A stretch of 61,523 bases of DNA from Woeseiaceae bacterium (GTDB lineage Bacteria > Pseudomonadota > Gammaproteobacteria > Steroidobacterales > Woeseiaceae): the NCBI GenBank assembly GCA_028289545.1, contig JANQPG010000041.1:1-61523 (forward strand), read 5' to 3'. This document shows positions 1-8,520 of this stretch, piece by piece. The notes beneath the pieces were generated by a model. The model worked only from the letters and a program-made list of their open reading frames with translations. It had not been told where the DNA came from and ran no database searches. Both the position numbers and the translations under genes were made by a program. The stretch's first letter is position 1. The number at the start of each line of letters is the position of its first letter.

Positions 1-151
1 GATGGGCTCGCTCCGTTTGCTCTTCAGCCTTCGTGCAACGCAGTTTTTTTATGCTCGGTTTGGAACCTGTTAGATTTGCAGCAGGCCCGCCCGGACGTCA
101 GGATGACGGCTGCCGGGGCTGAGGTGCTGTGAGCGCGAAGTATACACGGGG

Positions 152-187
152 CCTTGCGGTATTGGCTAGAACCTTGCGGTATTGGCT
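152..187. repeat. Tandem 16-bp duplication ahead of degS-like gene
   Basis: The 16-mer CCTTGCGGTATTGGCT occurs exactly at 152-167 and again at 172-187, a 20-bp period, ending 35 bases before the first gene. The placement suggests a promoter or operator duplication. No convincing sigma-70 hexamers can be assigned and the regulator is unknown. The remaining bases 1-151 show no gene. Confidence 0.6.
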
Positions 188-222
188 GGAAAGTATTGGG
201 AAAAGCCCGAAGGTAGTCCCGT

Positions 223-1314
223 TTGAAACGTCTCAAGTCAGCGCTGGTTTTTCTCCTGCAGTCGATCGTCGTTGGGCTGGCCGTCGCGTTCCTGGTGGTG
301 CTCGTCCGCCCGGATCTCATGCCCCTCGTGGCTCGCGACGGCGGCAGCGAGCCGGTGACCTATGCCGATGCCATCGACAGGAGCGCGGCCTCGGTGGCCA
401 ACGTCTACATCAAGCGGCTCGTCGCAGATGCCGACACGGCGGCTGGACGCACGCGGTTCCAGGTCAACACGAGCTTCGCCTCGGCGGTGGTCATCGATTC
501 GGACGGCTATCTCGTGACCAATTATCACGTTGTCGCACAGGCCGCCGAAATCCGGGTGCAGCTGGCTGACGGGCGGCTTGCCGAACCGGAAATTGTCGGC
601 GTCGACCGCGAAACCGACCTGGCGCTGTTGAGAATTGGTCTCGACTCGCTGACGCCAATAGCGATGGGAAATTCCAGCGACCTCCGAATCGGGGACGTCG
701 TACTGGCCATCGGCAACCCTTACGGACTCACAAAATCAGTGACGCTCGGTATCGTCAGCGCCACCGGCCGCGGTGTCCTCAACCTCGCCACGTTCGAGAA
801 CTTCATCCAGACCGATGCCGCCATCAACGCAGGCAACTCCGGCGGCGCCCTCGTCAACAGCCTCGGGGAACTGGTGGGCATCAATACCGCCGTACTCGCC
901 CAGGACCCGGGAACCGAAGGCATCGGCTTTGCAATTCCGGTTGATCTGGTCCGCGGTGTGGTTGCGCAGATTCGGGAAAACGGTCGCGTCGTGCGCGGCT
1001 GGATGGGTCTTGAACCCGACGATCTCACGGCCGCCGAACAGGCGGCCCTGGGGCTCGAGGCGAGCCAGGGCATTCTGCTGGTGGACGTGTACGAGGACAG
1101 TCCAGCCGCCAGCGCGGGTCTCCGGCGCGGCGACATCATCCTGTCGATCAACGGCGAGGACATCGTATCGTCCAGACAGGCCCGGCTCCTGGTCGCCGCC
1201 AACAAACCGGGTGACGCCGTGACGATCGTCGTGATTCGCGACGGCGTTCGTATCGAGATTACGGTTGTTGCCGGGGAACGGCCCGAGGAAGCGCCGGTTT
1301 TCGTTCGGCCTTAG
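223..1314 (+). CDS. degS: DegS/HtrA-family periplasmic serine protease
   Basis: This is a 363-residue trypsin-like protease with one C-terminal PDZ domain, anchored by a single N-terminal membrane segment (about residues 8-28). The catalytic triad is visible: His102 (NYHVVA), Asp132 (ETDLALL) and Ser206 in NAGNSGGAL. The PDZ domain occupies roughly residues 255-355. One PDZ plus a membrane anchor is the DegS plan. DegS cleaves the anti-sigma factor RseA when unfolded outer membrane proteins bind the PDZ, but a DegQ-like scavenger role cannot be excluded. The start is a TTG with GAAGG about ten bases upstream. The gene stands alone, facing a convergent bolA gene. Confidence 0.9.
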   Translation: MKRLKSALVFLLQSIVVGLAVAFLVVLVRPDLMPLVARDGGSEPVTYADAIDRSAASVANVYIKRLVADADTAAGRTRFQVNTSFASAVVIDSDGYLVTNYHVVAQAAEIRVQLADGRLAEPEIVGVDRETDLALLRIGLDSLTPIAMGNSSDLRIGDVVLAIGNPYGLTKSVTLGIVSATGRGVLNLATFENFIQTDAAINAGNSGGALVNSLGELVGINTAVLAQDPGTEGIGFAIPVDLVRGVVAQIRENGRVVRGWMGLEPDDLTAAEQAALGLEASQGILLVDVYEDSPAASAGLRRGDIILSINGEDIVSSRQARLLVAANKPGDAVTIVVIRDGVRIEITVVAGERPEEAPVFVRP

Positions 1315-1414
1315 TGGAGTCAGTCCCTCAATTCGGCCCCGATTTATCCGGTGCCGAACCTGGTCCGGCGCCGGACCGTCCGCGGGCGCAAACCGCCGCG
1401 CGCACTGCCCGGGC

Positions 1415-1642
1415 TTACTGCTCCCCGGGCGTCAGCGCACGAATCGACAGCGCATGAATCTCGTTGCCAACCAGCGAACCCAGCGTTTTGTAAACCAGCT
1501 GGTGCCGCGCCAGAGGGCGGACGCCCTCGAACTCCTCGGTCACTACGACGGCTTCGAAGTGCGTATTGTCATCGCTTCTCACCTCAACCTGGGCATCGGC
1601 AAAACCGGCTTCGATGAGACGCGCTATCTCGTCGGGATTCAT
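1415..1642 (-). CDS. ibaG: BolA family protein (IbaG/YrbA type)
   Basis: A 75-residue BolA-like protein. The helix-turn-helix-like core with SDDNTHFEAVVV and RHQLVYKTLG matches the short IbaG/YrbA branch, which partners monothiol glutaredoxins in iron-sulfur handling or acid stress. In many gammaproteobacteria this gene precedes murA in the yrb/mla region. Here it lies near yrbG and kdsD but on the opposite strand, convergent with the degS-like gene, and neither murA nor mla genes are present. The ATG start at 1642 gives the normal family length. Confidence 0.88.
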   Translation of the reverse strand: MNPDEIARLIEAGFADAQVEVRSDDNTHFEAVVVTEEFEGVRPLARHQLVYKTLGSLVGNEIHALSIRALTPGEQ

Positions 1643-1750
1643 GTCGTTTGTTCACCCTCGATCGGCGATTGTAGGCGACGCTAGTCTACCCGGAAGACGG
1701 CCTCACCCCAACGACTCCCGCCCTTTGCCGGCTCTTTGTGTATGATTGTC

Positions 1751-1828
1751 GGCTAATCGGGCCCGCTGATCGGGCCGGCTAGTCGGGCCCGCTGATCGGG
1801 CCGGCCGATCGGGCTGGCTGATCGGACG
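1751..1828. repeat. Six-copy 13-bp tandem array upstream of antiporter gene
   Basis: Six consecutive 13-bp units run from 1751 to 1828 with consensus GGCTGATCGGGCC. The starts are 1751, 1764, 1777, 1790, 1803 and 1816. Odd units begin GGC and even units mostly CGC, so the array also reads as three 26-bp units. A TATGAT hexamer sits just before it at 1741-1746, so the array could be transcribed as leader or could bind a regulator. It ends 48 bases before the antiporter start codon. Confidence 0.85.
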
Positions 1829-1876
1829 GTATTGACCTGAAGAGATCAGCCGAGAAGAACAACACTCTCCCAACAT

Positions 1877-2842
1877 ATGCTAATCGACAGTATTGAAGTG
1901 ATTGGCGGCCTGGTGCTGCTCATCTGGGGCGCGGACCGTTTTGTGCTGGGCGCCGGCGCCGGCGCAAGGAACCTGGGTGTCGCACCCCTCCTGGTTGGCC
2001 TGACAGTCGTCGCCTTCGCCACGTCGGCGCCGGAAATCCTCGTGTCGATGGTCGCCGCGCTCAGAGGCGAGCCCGGGTTGGCTTTCGGCAACGCCATTGG
2101 CTCCAATATTGTCAACATTGGCCTCGTGCTTGGGGTGGTAGCGGCCATAAAGCCCATACGGCTGGCGTCGGCGACGTTGCGCCGCGAGATGCCCGCGCTA
2201 CTCGCCGTGACCCTGCTCACGGTATCGTTGTTCCTCGACACGTTCATGTCCCGTATCGACGGCATCGTCATGCTGATTGGTCTTATCATCGTTATGATCT
2301 GGCTGACGCGGCTGGGCCTCAGATCCTCGGCCAACGACCCCATCGTCGCCGAATTCGAGGCCGAAATTCCCGACAAGCTGAGCATGAAGCTGGCGATATT
2401 CTGGTTCATCGTGGGCCTCGGCACCTTGCTCCTGGGCGCGGAACTGTTGGTGGACGGCGCCATCGGCATTGCCCGGGAAATTGGCGTCAGCGACGTCGTG
2501 ATCGGCATTACGCTGGTGGCCCTCGGCACGAGCCTCCCCGAGCTTGCCGTGTCGCTGGTCAGCGCCCTGAAAGACGAGCACGGCATGGCCATCGGCAACA
2601 TCGTCGGCTCCAATATTTTCAACCTGCTCGCCGTAATCGGCGTCGCCGCAGCCATTCAGCCCAGCGCCATTGCGCCGTCGGTGCTTTCGCTGCACTTGTT
2701 CGTGATGGTGGCGTTTACGCTGGTGCTGTTTGCGATGACCTATGACTACGACGGCAAGAGTGAACTGTCGCGCGTGGAAGGACTCTCACTGGTTTTTGCG
2801 TTTCTCGGCTATCAGAGCTATGTACTGCACAGTTCGCTCTAG
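1877..2842 (+). CDS. yrbG: Calcium/sodium antiporter, YrbG family
   Basis: A 321-residue polytopic inner membrane protein of the CaCA superfamily, exchanging Ca2+ for Na+ (or K+). The two inverted alpha repeats are clear. The first carries ATSAPEILVS and GNAIGSNIVN. The second carries GTSLPELAVS and GNIVGSNIFN, with the conserved Glu in each. About ten membrane segments surround a short charged loop near residues 148-175. In Escherichia coli yrbG lies just upstream of kdsD, and the order is the same here. The 13-bp tandem array occupies its upstream region, which is unusual. Confidence 0.92.
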   Translation: MLIDSIEVIGGLVLLIWGADRFVLGAGAGARNLGVAPLLVGLTVVAFATSAPEILVSMVAALRGEPGLAFGNAIGSNIVNIGLVLGVVAAIKPIRLASATLRREMPALLAVTLLTVSLFLDTFMSRIDGIVMLIGLIIVMIWLTRLGLRSSANDPIVAEFEAEIPDKLSMKLAIFWFIVGLGTLLLGAELLVDGAIGIAREIGVSDVVIGITLVALGTSLPELAVSLVSALKDEHGMAIGNIVGSNIFNLLAVIGVAAAIQPSAIAPSVLSLHLFVMVAFTLVLFAMTYDYDGKSELSRVEGLSLVFAFLGYQSYVLHSSL

Positions 2843-3014
2843 AAAGCGCGGCTTACGCTTCCCGATCGGAGCCGCCAGCTAGCGCCGTTCACAGGCCCTG
2901 GCCGGGCGAAACGCGCGATGGCCCCCGACGGCAGGCCGCAGGGGATGAGCAAAACGATTAAAATCCCCGAAACCCTTGATCAAACGGCGGCCGGACCGCC
3001 TGCGAGTTGACGGA

Positions 3015-3998
3015 TTGAGCAAGAATTACACTGACGACGAACTGCTGACCCTGGCTCGGCGGGTGCTCGACATCGAATCGCGAGCGGTGAGCACCCTGGC
3101 CGCCCGGCTCGACGGCGAATTCGCCAAAGCCTGCCGGATTTGCCTTGCCACCGAGGGCCGGGTCGTCGTGACGGGCATGGGCAAATCGGGCCATGTCAGC
3201 TCGAAAATTGCGGCCACATTGGCCAGCACCGGCACCCCGGCGTTTTTTATGCACCCTGCCGAAGCCAGTCACGGCGACCTGGGTATGATCACCGCCAACG
3301 ACACCCTGCTCGCCATATCGTACTCCGGCGAAACGGCGGAGGTGCTGACCATACTCCCCGTCGTCAAGCGCATGGGCGCCAACCTGGTGTCGATCACGGG
3401 CAAACCGGGCTCGACGCTCGCCAAAGCCGCCGACGTGCATCTGAACGTGGCGGTCGACGAGGAAGCCTGCCCCTTGAACCTTGCGCCCACCGCCAGCACG
3501 ACGGCAACCCTTGCGATGGGTGACGCCCTGGCGGTGGCGCTGCTGGAAACCCGCGGCTTTACTGCCGAAGACTTTGCGCGTTCTCATCCGAGCGGCAGCC
3601 TCGGCAAACGGCTGTTGCTGACGGTCAGCGACATCATGCACAGCGGCGACGCCATCCCGGCGGTCACGACCGACGTCAAGCTGCGCGAGGGCCTTATGGA
3701 AATGACCGCCAAGGGCCTGGGGATGACAGCCGTCGTCGACGAACGCTTTCGCGCCATTGGTGTGTTTACGGACGGCGACTTACGGCGCGCACTCGACGAT
3801 GGCGCGGACGTGCACACGACGCAAATGAGCGAGGTCGTCAAGGCCGGCTGCAAGACCATTAGCGAAGACGTTCTCGCGATCGAAGCCGTGCGCAAGCTCG
3901 AGGAAAACCGCATTACGGCGCTCCTTGTGGTGGACGCCGGCGGCACGCTTGTGGGTGCGCTGAACATCCACGACCTGTTCCGCGCGGGAATCATGTGA
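3015..3998 (+). CDS. kdsD: D-arabinose 5-phosphate isomerase
   Basis: KdsD converts ribulose 5-phosphate to arabinose 5-phosphate, the first step to Kdo for lipopolysaccharide. The N-terminal SIS domain shows GMGKSGH, the catalytic-region HPAEASHGDLGM and EEACPLNLAPT. Two CBS domains fill the C-terminal third (from about residue 205). A TTG start at 3015 gives 327 residues, matching the usual ~328. An in-frame TTG at 2976 would add 13 residues, and neither has a clear Shine-Dalgarno, so the start is uncertain. The stop overlaps the start of kdsC (TGATG), which opens the kds-lpt operon. Confidence 0.93.
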   Translation: MSKNYTDDELLTLARRVLDIESRAVSTLAARLDGEFAKACRICLATEGRVVVTGMGKSGHVSSKIAATLASTGTPAFFMHPAEASHGDLGMITANDTLLAISYSGETAEVLTILPVVKRMGANLVSITGKPGSTLAKAADVHLNVAVDEEACPLNLAPTASTTATLAMGDALAVALLETRGFTAEDFARSHPSGSLGKRLLLTVSDIMHSGDAIPAVTTDVKLREGLMEMTAKGLGMTAVVDERFRAIGVFTDGDLRRALDDGADVHTTQMSEVVKAGCKTISEDVLAIEAVRKLEENRITALLVVDAGGTLVGALNIHDLFRAGIM

Positions 3999-4528
3999 TG
4001 AGCGACGATATGTACGACAACCTGTCGGACGACCTGCTGGCGCGCATTGCCCAAATCGGGCTGATCGGCTTCGATGTCGACGGCGTGTTTACCGACGGCC
4101 GCTTTTACCTGGCGGACGACGGCACCGAGAGCAAGGCGTTTCACACCCAGGACGGCTATGGCGTTCGCTCACTGCTTCGCGCGGGCGTCGAGGTGGCGAT
4201 CATTAGCGGTCGGCGTTCGGAAGCCGTCTCCCGCCGGATGCGGGAACTGGACGTGCGGCACGTCGTACTCGGCAGCAAGAACAAAACCGGCGACTTCGCG
4301 GGAATTCGCGAGCGCCTCGGACTCGAGGCCGCGCGGACCGCGTTTGTGGGCGACGATCTGCCGGACCTTCCGCTGCTCGAAGCCGTCGGCGTATCGTTCG
4401 CGGTTGCCAACGCCGTCGACGCGGTGAAAACAAAAACCGACTGCACGACGCGCCGAAGCGGCGGCGGCGGCGCCGTTCGCGAGATTTGCGACCTGCTTCT
4501 TCGCGCGCGCGCGGAGACGGCGCCGTGA
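3998..4528 (+). CDS. kdsC: 3-deoxy-D-manno-octulosonate 8-phosphate phosphatase
   Basis: KdsC removes the 8-phosphate from Kdo-8-P. It is a small C0-type HAD phosphatase of 176 residues. Motif I is FDVDGVFTDG with both catalytic Asp residues, motif II is IISGR, motif III includes the Lys of GSKNKTG, and motif IV is GDDLPDLPLL. The ATG at 3998 shares bases with the kdsD stop, and a GTG three bases earlier is also possible. The 3' end overlaps the lptC start in GTGA, indicating translational coupling. Confidence 0.93.
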   Translation: MSDDMYDNLSDDLLARIAQIGLIGFDVDGVFTDGRFYLADDGTESKAFHTQDGYGVRSLLRAGVEVAIISGRRSEAVSRRMRELDVRHVVLGSKNKTGDFAGIRERLGLEAARTAFVGDDLPDLPLLEAVGVSFAVANAVDAVKTKTDCTTRRSGGGGAVREICDLLLRARAETAP

Positions 4529-5082
4529 GCGTAAGGACAATCATCGTTTACGTATTGCTCGTGCTTGCCGCGGCAGGCAGCTGGCACCTCGCACGCGAGC
4601 AAAGCGACGAAACGGAAATGCAGGCCGGCGCCGCGTCGGCAGAACGCGGCTTCTACTTGAGAAACGCACGCATTTTCGGCACGGGCGAGAACGGTGAGCT
4701 GGTCTACCGAATCGAAGCCGAACACGCTGAACAGGTGCAGGACGAGCGCATCGATCTGAGTAACGTGACGCTCTTGTATGCCCCCGACGGCGCGGTCCCC
4801 TGGACGGTCGACGCGGACAGCGCCAGCATCCGCAACGACGAGCGCCGTGTGTTGTTGAAGGGGCACGTGCGGGCACTCAACCAGGGTGACGAAAACGGGC
4901 CTGACACCGAGATCCGCACGGACTATCTTGAACTCGATCCCGACGCCTACACGGCAGAGACCGACGAGCGCGTGCAGATCCGTATAGGTGAACGCAGCCT
5001 GACGGCAACGGGCATGCTAGCATCGCTGGACACCAACCGGCTCGAACTCAAGTCCAACGTCAGCGGCAAATTTTTCCCGTGA
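4525..5082 (+). CDS. lptC: LPS export periplasmic anchor protein LptC
   Basis: A 185-residue bitopic protein with one N-terminal membrane helix (about residues 4-18) followed by a beta-jellyroll periplasmic domain. The family features are the ARIFG start of the first strands and the alternating polar pattern of DSASIRNDERRVLLKGHV. LptC takes lipopolysaccharide from LptBFG and passes it to LptA. The GTG start at 4525 overlaps the kdsC stop and leads directly into the hydrophobic helix, so it is preferred over an upstream in-frame ATG that would add an arginine-rich extension. The stop overlaps lptA in GTGA. Confidence 0.9.
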   Translation: MSVRTIIVYVLLVLAAAGSWHLAREQSDETEMQAGAASAERGFYLRNARIFGTGENGELVYRIEAEHAEQVQDERIDLSNVTLLYAPDGAVPWTVDADSASIRNDERRVLLKGHVRALNQGDENGPDTEIRTDYLELDPDAYTAETDERVQIRIGERSLTATGMLASLDTNRLELKSNVSGKFFP

Positions 5083-5810
5083 GCATTCTGAATCAACTGT
5101 CCCGAATTCTGACGATCGCGCTGTTGCTCGCGTTGTCCACGGCGGCCCGCGCACAGTTCAACGATTTGCGCCTGCCGATATCGCTGGATGCCGAGTCGAC
5201 CTACTACGACGGCAAGCTGTCGATGATCATGTTCCGGCAGCTCAAGCTCAGTCAGGGCAGTATCGGCGTGGTAGCGGATCTCGGCCAGGCCAGCGAACTC
5301 GATTTCGAGGCCAGCACGTGGCAATTCTCCGGTAACGTGCGCATCGATGTGGAAGGCGGCGTTATCGAGTGCGATGCGGCCGATCTGCAATTCCAGGACC
5401 ACGTTTTGACGCTGGCCACGATCAAGGGACAGCCGGCCACGTTCGAGATGCAAAGACCCGACAGCGAGCAGATCACCTACGCGGAAGCCGAACTCCTGCG
5501 GTACAACCTCGAGAGCGGCGTGATCGAGTTTTCGGGCAACGCAAGGATTGCGGAAGGCGGCAACGAAATCGCGTCGAACACGCTGGTGTACGACATTCTG
5601 GAACGACGCATCAACGCACAGTCCACAGGCGAGGACGGTGATCGCGTCAAGATCACCTATACGCCGCCGGCCGCCGACGGTGTATCGGAGAACCTGCCGG
5701 ACGAGTTGCCGGACGAGTTGCCGGAGCAATTATCGGACGACTTGTTGGACGAGTTATCGAACGATAGTCCGGACGGCACAGCCGAGAGCAGCGGTCCGGA
5801 GAGCCCATGA
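5079..5810 (+). CDS. lptA: LPS transport periplasmic bridge protein LptA, with acidic tail
   Basis: LptA forms the periplasmic beta-jellyroll bridge between LptC and LptD. A signal peptide ends near residue 25 (TAARAQF). The OstA-like domain shows the duplicated pattern of [20 protein letters not shown] and [10 protein letters not shown]. At 243 residues it is longer than the usual ~185. The excess is a C-terminal tail of about 40 residues rich in Pro, Asp, Glu and Leu (repeated PDEL), encoded by a 12-bp tandem repeat at 5696-5767. GTG starts the gene inside the lptC stop, and ATGA couples it to lptB. Confidence 0.92.
   Translation: MSILNQLSRILTIALLLALSTAARAQFNDLRLPISLDAESTYYDGKLSMIMFRQLKLSQGSIGVVADLGQASELDFEASTWQFSGNVRIDVEGGVIECDAADLQFQDHVLTLATIKGQPATFEMQRPDSEQITYAEAELLRYNLESGVIEFSGNARIAEGGNEIASNTLVYDILERRINAQSTGEDGDRVKITYTPPAADGVSENLPDELPDELPEQLSDDLLDELSNDSPDGTAESSGPESP
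5696..5767 (+). repeat. Six-copy 12-bp in-frame tandem repeat at the 3' end of lptA
   Basis: Units of 12 bp start at 5696, 5708, 5720, 5732, 5744 and 5756. The first two are identical (GCCGGACGAGTT) and the rest diverge progressively. Because 12 is a multiple of three, copy-number change would alter only the length of the acidic PDEL-type tail of LptA and leave the lptB overlap intact. Confidence 0.85.
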
Positions 5811-6532
5811 GCATCCTGAGCGTCCAGGACATCTCGAAAAGTTACAAACTCCGCAAAGTCGTCAAAAACCTGTCGGTCGAGATCAAAAGCGGCGAGGTCG
5901 TGGGGCTGCTCGGCCCGAACGGCGCCGGCAAGACCACCGCCTTCTACATGATCGTGGGCCTGGTGGCGGCCGATTCGGGCAACATTCTGCTCGACGGTCA
6001 GGATCTCACGGCGCTGCCGATGCATCGTCGCGCCAAGCTCGGACTCGGCTACCTGCCGCAGGAGGCGTCGATCTTCCGCAAGCTGTCGGTAGAGGACAAC
6101 ATACTCGCCATACTCGAGAACCGTCCGGACCTGAGCCGCGCCGGGCGTGAGGAAGAACTCGAAAAACTCCTCGACGAACTGCACGTCGGCCACGTGCGCA
6201 CGAGCCTCGGTATTAGCCTGTCCGGCGGCGAGCGTCGGCGCGTCGAAATCGCCCGGGCTCTGGCCGCCGATCCGCTGTTCGTATTGCTCGACGAACCCTT
6301 CGCCGGCGTCGATCCAATCTCGGTGCTCGATATTCAACGCATCATCAAGCACTTGTGCGCACGCGACATTGGCGTACTGATCACCGACCACAATGTGCGC
6401 GAAACACTGGGGATTTGCGAACGAGCCTATATACTGAGTGATGGTAGTCTGATCGCGTCCGGCGCACCGGATCAGATCATCGAAAACCACCATGTCCGAG
6501 AAGTGTATCTCGGACAGGAGTTTCGCCTGTAG
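5807..6532 (+). CDS. lptB: LPS export ABC transporter ATP-binding protein LptB
   Basis: LptB is the ATPase of the LptB2FG extractor in the inner membrane. The 241-residue sequence has Walker [10 protein letters not shown], the Q-loop region [14 protein letters not shown], signature LSGGERRR, Walker [13 protein letters not shown] and the H-loop [10 protein letters not shown]. All these are characteristic of LptB. It overlaps lptA by four bases. lptF and lptG are not in the window, as is usual since they are encoded elsewhere. Confidence 0.96.
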   Translation: MSILSVQDISKSYKLRKVVKNLSVEIKSGEVVGLLGPNGAGKTTAFYMIVGLVAADSGNILLDGQDLTALPMHRRAKLGLGYLPQEASIFRKLSVEDNILAILENRPDLSRAGREEELEKLLDELHVGHVRTSLGISLSGGERRRVEIARALAADPLFVLLDEPFAGVDPISVLDIQRIIKHLCARDIGVLITDHNVRETLGICERAYILSDGSLIASGAPDQIIENHHVREVYLGQEFRL

Positions 6533-6573
6533 GGCATACTGGGACCTGTTATCGGGCCTTAAACCTGGACTTC

Positions 6574-7968
6574 ATGCTTAAACCGTCGCTGCAGCTAAAA
6601 CTTGGGCAAACGCTGACGATGACCCCTCAGCTCCAGCAGGCCATCCGCCTGCTGCAGTTGCCGGTCCTCGATCTGAACGCGCAGATCCAGGATGCTCTCG
6701 AAGAGAACATCATGCTGGAGATGGAAGACCTGCCCGATGTGCCGCGTACCAGCAGCGAGTCCACGGCCGAAGTCGAGGCCATCAAAGTCGACGACACGTG
6801 GCAGTCGCGTGCCGGCGAGCGCTCAACGGATTCGGGCTACTCCGGCGAAGGCCGGCCAATCAGCGAATTTGCGGACGAATCCGGCAAGACGCTCAGGGAT
6901 CACTTGCTCTGGCAGCTCGAGATGGAGCACTTCACAGCGCGTGAAGCCGTCATTGGTGAGGCCATTGTCGATTCGATCAACGATGACGGCTACCTGACCG
7001 ACGAGCTCGACGGCATCCTCGACGGCATTGATGCGGAACCCGCCGTCAGCTACGAAGAAATCGAACGTGTGCTGGCCAAAGTGCAGAACCTCGATCCCGT
7101 CGGCGTCGGCGCACGCTCGATCGGAGAGTGCGTCATTCTCCAGCTCCGCCAGCTCGACCACGACACGCCGGGGTTGGACCTCGCGATTCGCCTTGCCAGC
7201 GACCATCTGGATCTGGTTGCAACCCGCCAGCACGGCGAACTTCGACGGAGCCTTCGGGCGTCGGAAGAAGAACTCCACTCGGCGCTGGCGCTGGTCAAAG
7301 GCTGCAACCCCAAGCCCGGGCTTGCGGTCAGTCCGGCCGCGGCGGAATACGTCGTGCCCGACGTGTTTGTCCGCAAGGTCGACAAACGCTGGCAGGTGGA
7401 AATCAGTCCGACCGGCGTGCCGCGTCTGTCCGTCAACCAGACCTACGCCAACCTGCTGCGCGGCTCGGGCGACCACGCCGTCCTCAAATCGCAGCTGCAG
7501 GAAGCGCGCTGGCTGATCCGCAGCCTCGAGATTCGCAACGAAACCCTGCTCAAGGTGGCCACCTGCATCGTGTCACGACAAACCGGCTTTCTCGAGCATG
7601 GCGACGAACACATGAAACCCATGGTATTGCGTGACGTGGCCGAAGAGATCGGCATGCACGAGTCGACGATTTCGCGAGTGACAACCAACAAGTACATGCA
7701 CACACCGCGCGGCGTGTTTGAATTCAAGTACTTCTTTTCCTCACATCTTTCATCGGCCAGCGGCGAAGACCAATCGTCTACGTCGGTTCGCGCAAAAATC
7801 CGCAAATATATTGCCGCCGAGAACGCCCGGAAACCGCTAAGTGACAGCAAGATCGCCAGTTTATTGGCCGAGGAAGGCATCAAGGTTGCGAGACGCACGG
7901 TGGCGAAGTACCGTGAGGGTATGAACATTGCGTCTTCGAGCGAACGGCGGCAGAGACCGGCGCGCTGA
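6574..7968 (+). CDS. rpoN: RNA polymerase sigma-54 factor
   Basis: A 464-residue RpoN. Region I is a Gln/Leu-rich segment (LGQTLTMTPQLQQAIRLLQL), which interacts with AAA+ activators. An acidic region II (about residues 50-100) and the core-binding domain follow. The C-terminal RpoN box ARRTVAKYRE recognises the -24 element. The HTH segment is near DVAEEIGMHESTISRVT. It follows lptB by 41 bases and precedes hpf, the classic order in gammaproteobacteria. Confidence 0.96.
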   Translation: MLKPSLQLKLGQTLTMTPQLQQAIRLLQLPVLDLNAQIQDALEENIMLEMEDLPDVPRTSSESTAEVEAIKVDDTWQSRAGERSTDSGYSGEGRPISEFADESGKTLRDHLLWQLEMEHFTAREAVIGEAIVDSINDDGYLTDELDGILDGIDAEPAVSYEEIERVLAKVQNLDPVGVGARSIGECVILQLRQLDHDTPGLDLAIRLASDHLDLVATRQHGELRRSLRASEEELHSALALVKGCNPKPGLAVSPAAAEYVVPDVFVRKVDKRWQVEISPTGVPRLSVNQTYANLLRGSGDHAVLKSQLQEARWLIRSLEIRNETLLKVATCIVSRQTGFLEHGDEHMKPMVLRDVAEEIGMHESTISRVTTNKYMHTPRGVFEFKYFFSSHLSSASGEDQSSTSVRAKIRKYIAAENARKPLSDSKIASLLAEEGIKVARRTVAKYREGMNIASSSERRQRPAR

Positions 7969-8193
7969 TGCACACGGTCCAGCAGCGACGACTCGCCGAT
8001 CGCCGCAATTTACCGCCGCCGGCAGCGGCAGACTCCAGGCACGCACCGTGCCGGCAGAGCACCGTACAACCCGCAAAGGAGGATTCGCCCAAAACGATCC
8101 CCTTGGAAGGCACCTCATCCGCGGCACCACCGGATGCGTCGGCTCAGACCGCCGCGTCCGGAGCCGTCAGCCCACGCAGCACGGGAGAACAAC

Positions 8194-8514
8194 ATGCAGC
8201 TAAACGTTTCTGGCCATCACATTGACGTCACCGACTCCCTCAGAGGTTATGTCGAACAAAAAGTCCAGCGAATTGAACGCCACTTCGACCTTGTGTCTGG
8301 CGTCCATTGCATCCTGACGGTGGAGAAGTCGCGTCACAAGGCCGAAGCGAAAGTGAACGTAAACGGTGGTACGATTTACGCAGAGACGACCGAAGACGAC
8401 ATGTACGCCGCGATCGACGGCCTGGTCGACAAGCTCGACAGAAAGGTCAGAAAGCACAAGGAAAAGCTGTCCGACCACCATGCGAGAGACGCGGACAAGC
8501 GTAAATTCATCTAA
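8194..8514 (+). CDS. hpf: Ribosome hibernation promoting factor, short form
   Basis: A 106-residue HPF/YfiA-type protein with a beta-alpha-beta fold that binds the 30S subunit between mRNA and tRNA sites and promotes 100S dimers in stationary phase. The N-terminal MQLNVSGHHIDVTDSLRGYVEQK is typical, and no long C-terminal dimerisation domain is present. The ATG at 8194 has GGGAG about eight bases upstream. An in-frame ATG at 8134 would add 20 unrelated residues and was not used. A 225-base gap separates it from rpoN. Confidence 0.93.
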   Translation: MQLNVSGHHIDVTDSLRGYVEQKVQRIERHFDLVSGVHCILTVEKSRHKAEAKVNVNGGTIYAETTEDDMYAAIDGLVDKLDRKVRKHKEKLSDHHARDADKRKFI

Positions 8515-8520
8515 AATCCT

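Noticed and set aside
1..151. Possible gene end at the left edge
   Set aside because: No frame shows recognisable sequence or sensible start. The minus-strand frame at 24-320 overlaps the protease gene and has no homology.
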